Shown piece by piece: positions 63,557-64,000 of a stretch of DNA of 64,000 nt. Source of the stretch: DATKLL01 sp035542475. GTDB taxonomy: Bacteria > Desulfobacterota > Syntrophia > Syntrophales > UBA2185. Where the stretch lies: NCBI GenBank assembly GCA_035542475.1, contig DATKLL010000148.1:14943-78942 (forward strand), written 5' to 3'. Within the stretch, counting starts at the first letter, position 1. Each line of letters starts with the position of its first letter. The notes below the pieces were generated by a model. The model was not told where the DNA came from. It did no database searches and saw only the letters and a list, made by a program, of their open reading frames with translations. A program made the position numbers and the translations under genes.

Positions 63557-63615
63557 GTTGTCATTTCGAGTGTAACGAGAAATCCTTGTCCCGACCAGAG
63601 GGAGGGATCTTAAAT
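63557..63615. repeat. GTCAT-type repeat upstream of moaA
   Basis: GTTGTCATTTCGAGTGTAAC then GAGAAATCCTTGTCCCGACC and GAGGGAGGGATCTT resemble the other copies; the other end is not clear. Confidence 0.6.
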
Positions 63616-64000
63616 ATATTCCGAAGTTTACCCCGATTTAACCAATTCTGCAAATTCTAGTATTTTACCTTAGCATGCTTATAAAGACATAGCAAGACAA
63701 TCACAAATACGGTAGGGGTGGTTTAATTTTAATAAATTATCCTGTCTTATTTGCCTTGACAGACACCGTTGAAAAAATCCTGCCATGATTATCGGCTACA
63801 CCTGTGAAGTGTAAATGAGGTAACCTATATAAGTTTGGAATTACGGGAAGAAACCGGGTACAACGGCGAAACTCACTGTTAGCCGAATTGGGGGGCAATC
63901 TAATAGCGCAACTCAGTAGGCCCTTCATATTTCAGGTCATGTGCATTAGATGTATTCTTCAAAAGTCGAGATTGTATGAAAGCCTTCCCTCATTATTGAT
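63616..64000. other. Right-end stretch without a recognised gene
   Basis: A 63-codon minus frame (63737-63928) was noticed, with no family or ribosome site. Nothing else can be supported. Confidence 0.4.

Overview
This 64 kb window looks like chromosome from an anaerobic Deltaproteobacterium (Desulfobacterota). The inference rests on gene content: a type II secretion (T2SS) operon with exosortase-type surface genes, a NuoG-like formate dehydrogenase that reads a UGA as selenocysteine, an OFA-family transporter, AmrS and MoaA, and many GTCAT-type dispersed repeats. It is gene dense, mostly single-copy and moderate in GC. No rRNA or CRISPR was seen, and the only tRNA found is tRNA-Arg(CCU).

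Layout. 1-581 is the start of a TMTC-like membrane protein that runs off the left edge. 596-11862 (minus) is a T2SS cluster in the order gspH-I-J-K-L-M-C-slt-D-G-E-F. 12306-14804 (minus) encodes an exosortase fused to a subtilisin protease with its own C-terminal sorting-like tail. It sits between two copies of the gspH promoter and start. A DsbC-like oxidoreductase, a C-type lectin with a PEP-CTERM tail and a ribbon-helix-helix protein follow up to 17.8 kb. 18.5-22.7 kb is patchy: a methyltransferase, two copies of a small DUF3562-like gene as direct repeats, the tail of a decayed P-type ATPase, PPK2 and a Mth938-like protein. 22.9-29.6 kb (minus) is a compact polyphosphate operon: ppx, ppk1, HD protein, phosphoesterase, CYTH-CHAD.

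30.2-36.5 kb is AT-rich and decayed and ends in a tyrosine integrase beside tRNA-Arg. It carries an actin-like ParM, two related small RHH proteins, an eight-unit direct-repeat array of about 31 bp period, a broken parB-like gene, a broken second parM and duplicated leader DNA. I read it as the remains of an integrated plasmid-like element with a segregation cassette.

36.6-64 kb is ordinary chromosome with some unusual proteins: ftcD, a PPP-type phosphatase, ftsY, the selenocysteine formate dehydrogenase (split by an apparent stop at 40739) with its SECIS hairpin, an OFA transporter, a ferritin-like protein, a UspA protein, thioesterases, a ParA ATPase fused to a glycogen-binding-like domain with a fibronectin-like partner, a PAS kinase lacking its ATPase domain plus a response regulator, a CBS protein, sixA, two radical SAM proteins, a Pal-like lipoprotein, smc, amrS, a methyltransferase and moaA. 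MoaA could serve the molybdopterin needed by the formate dehydrogenase.
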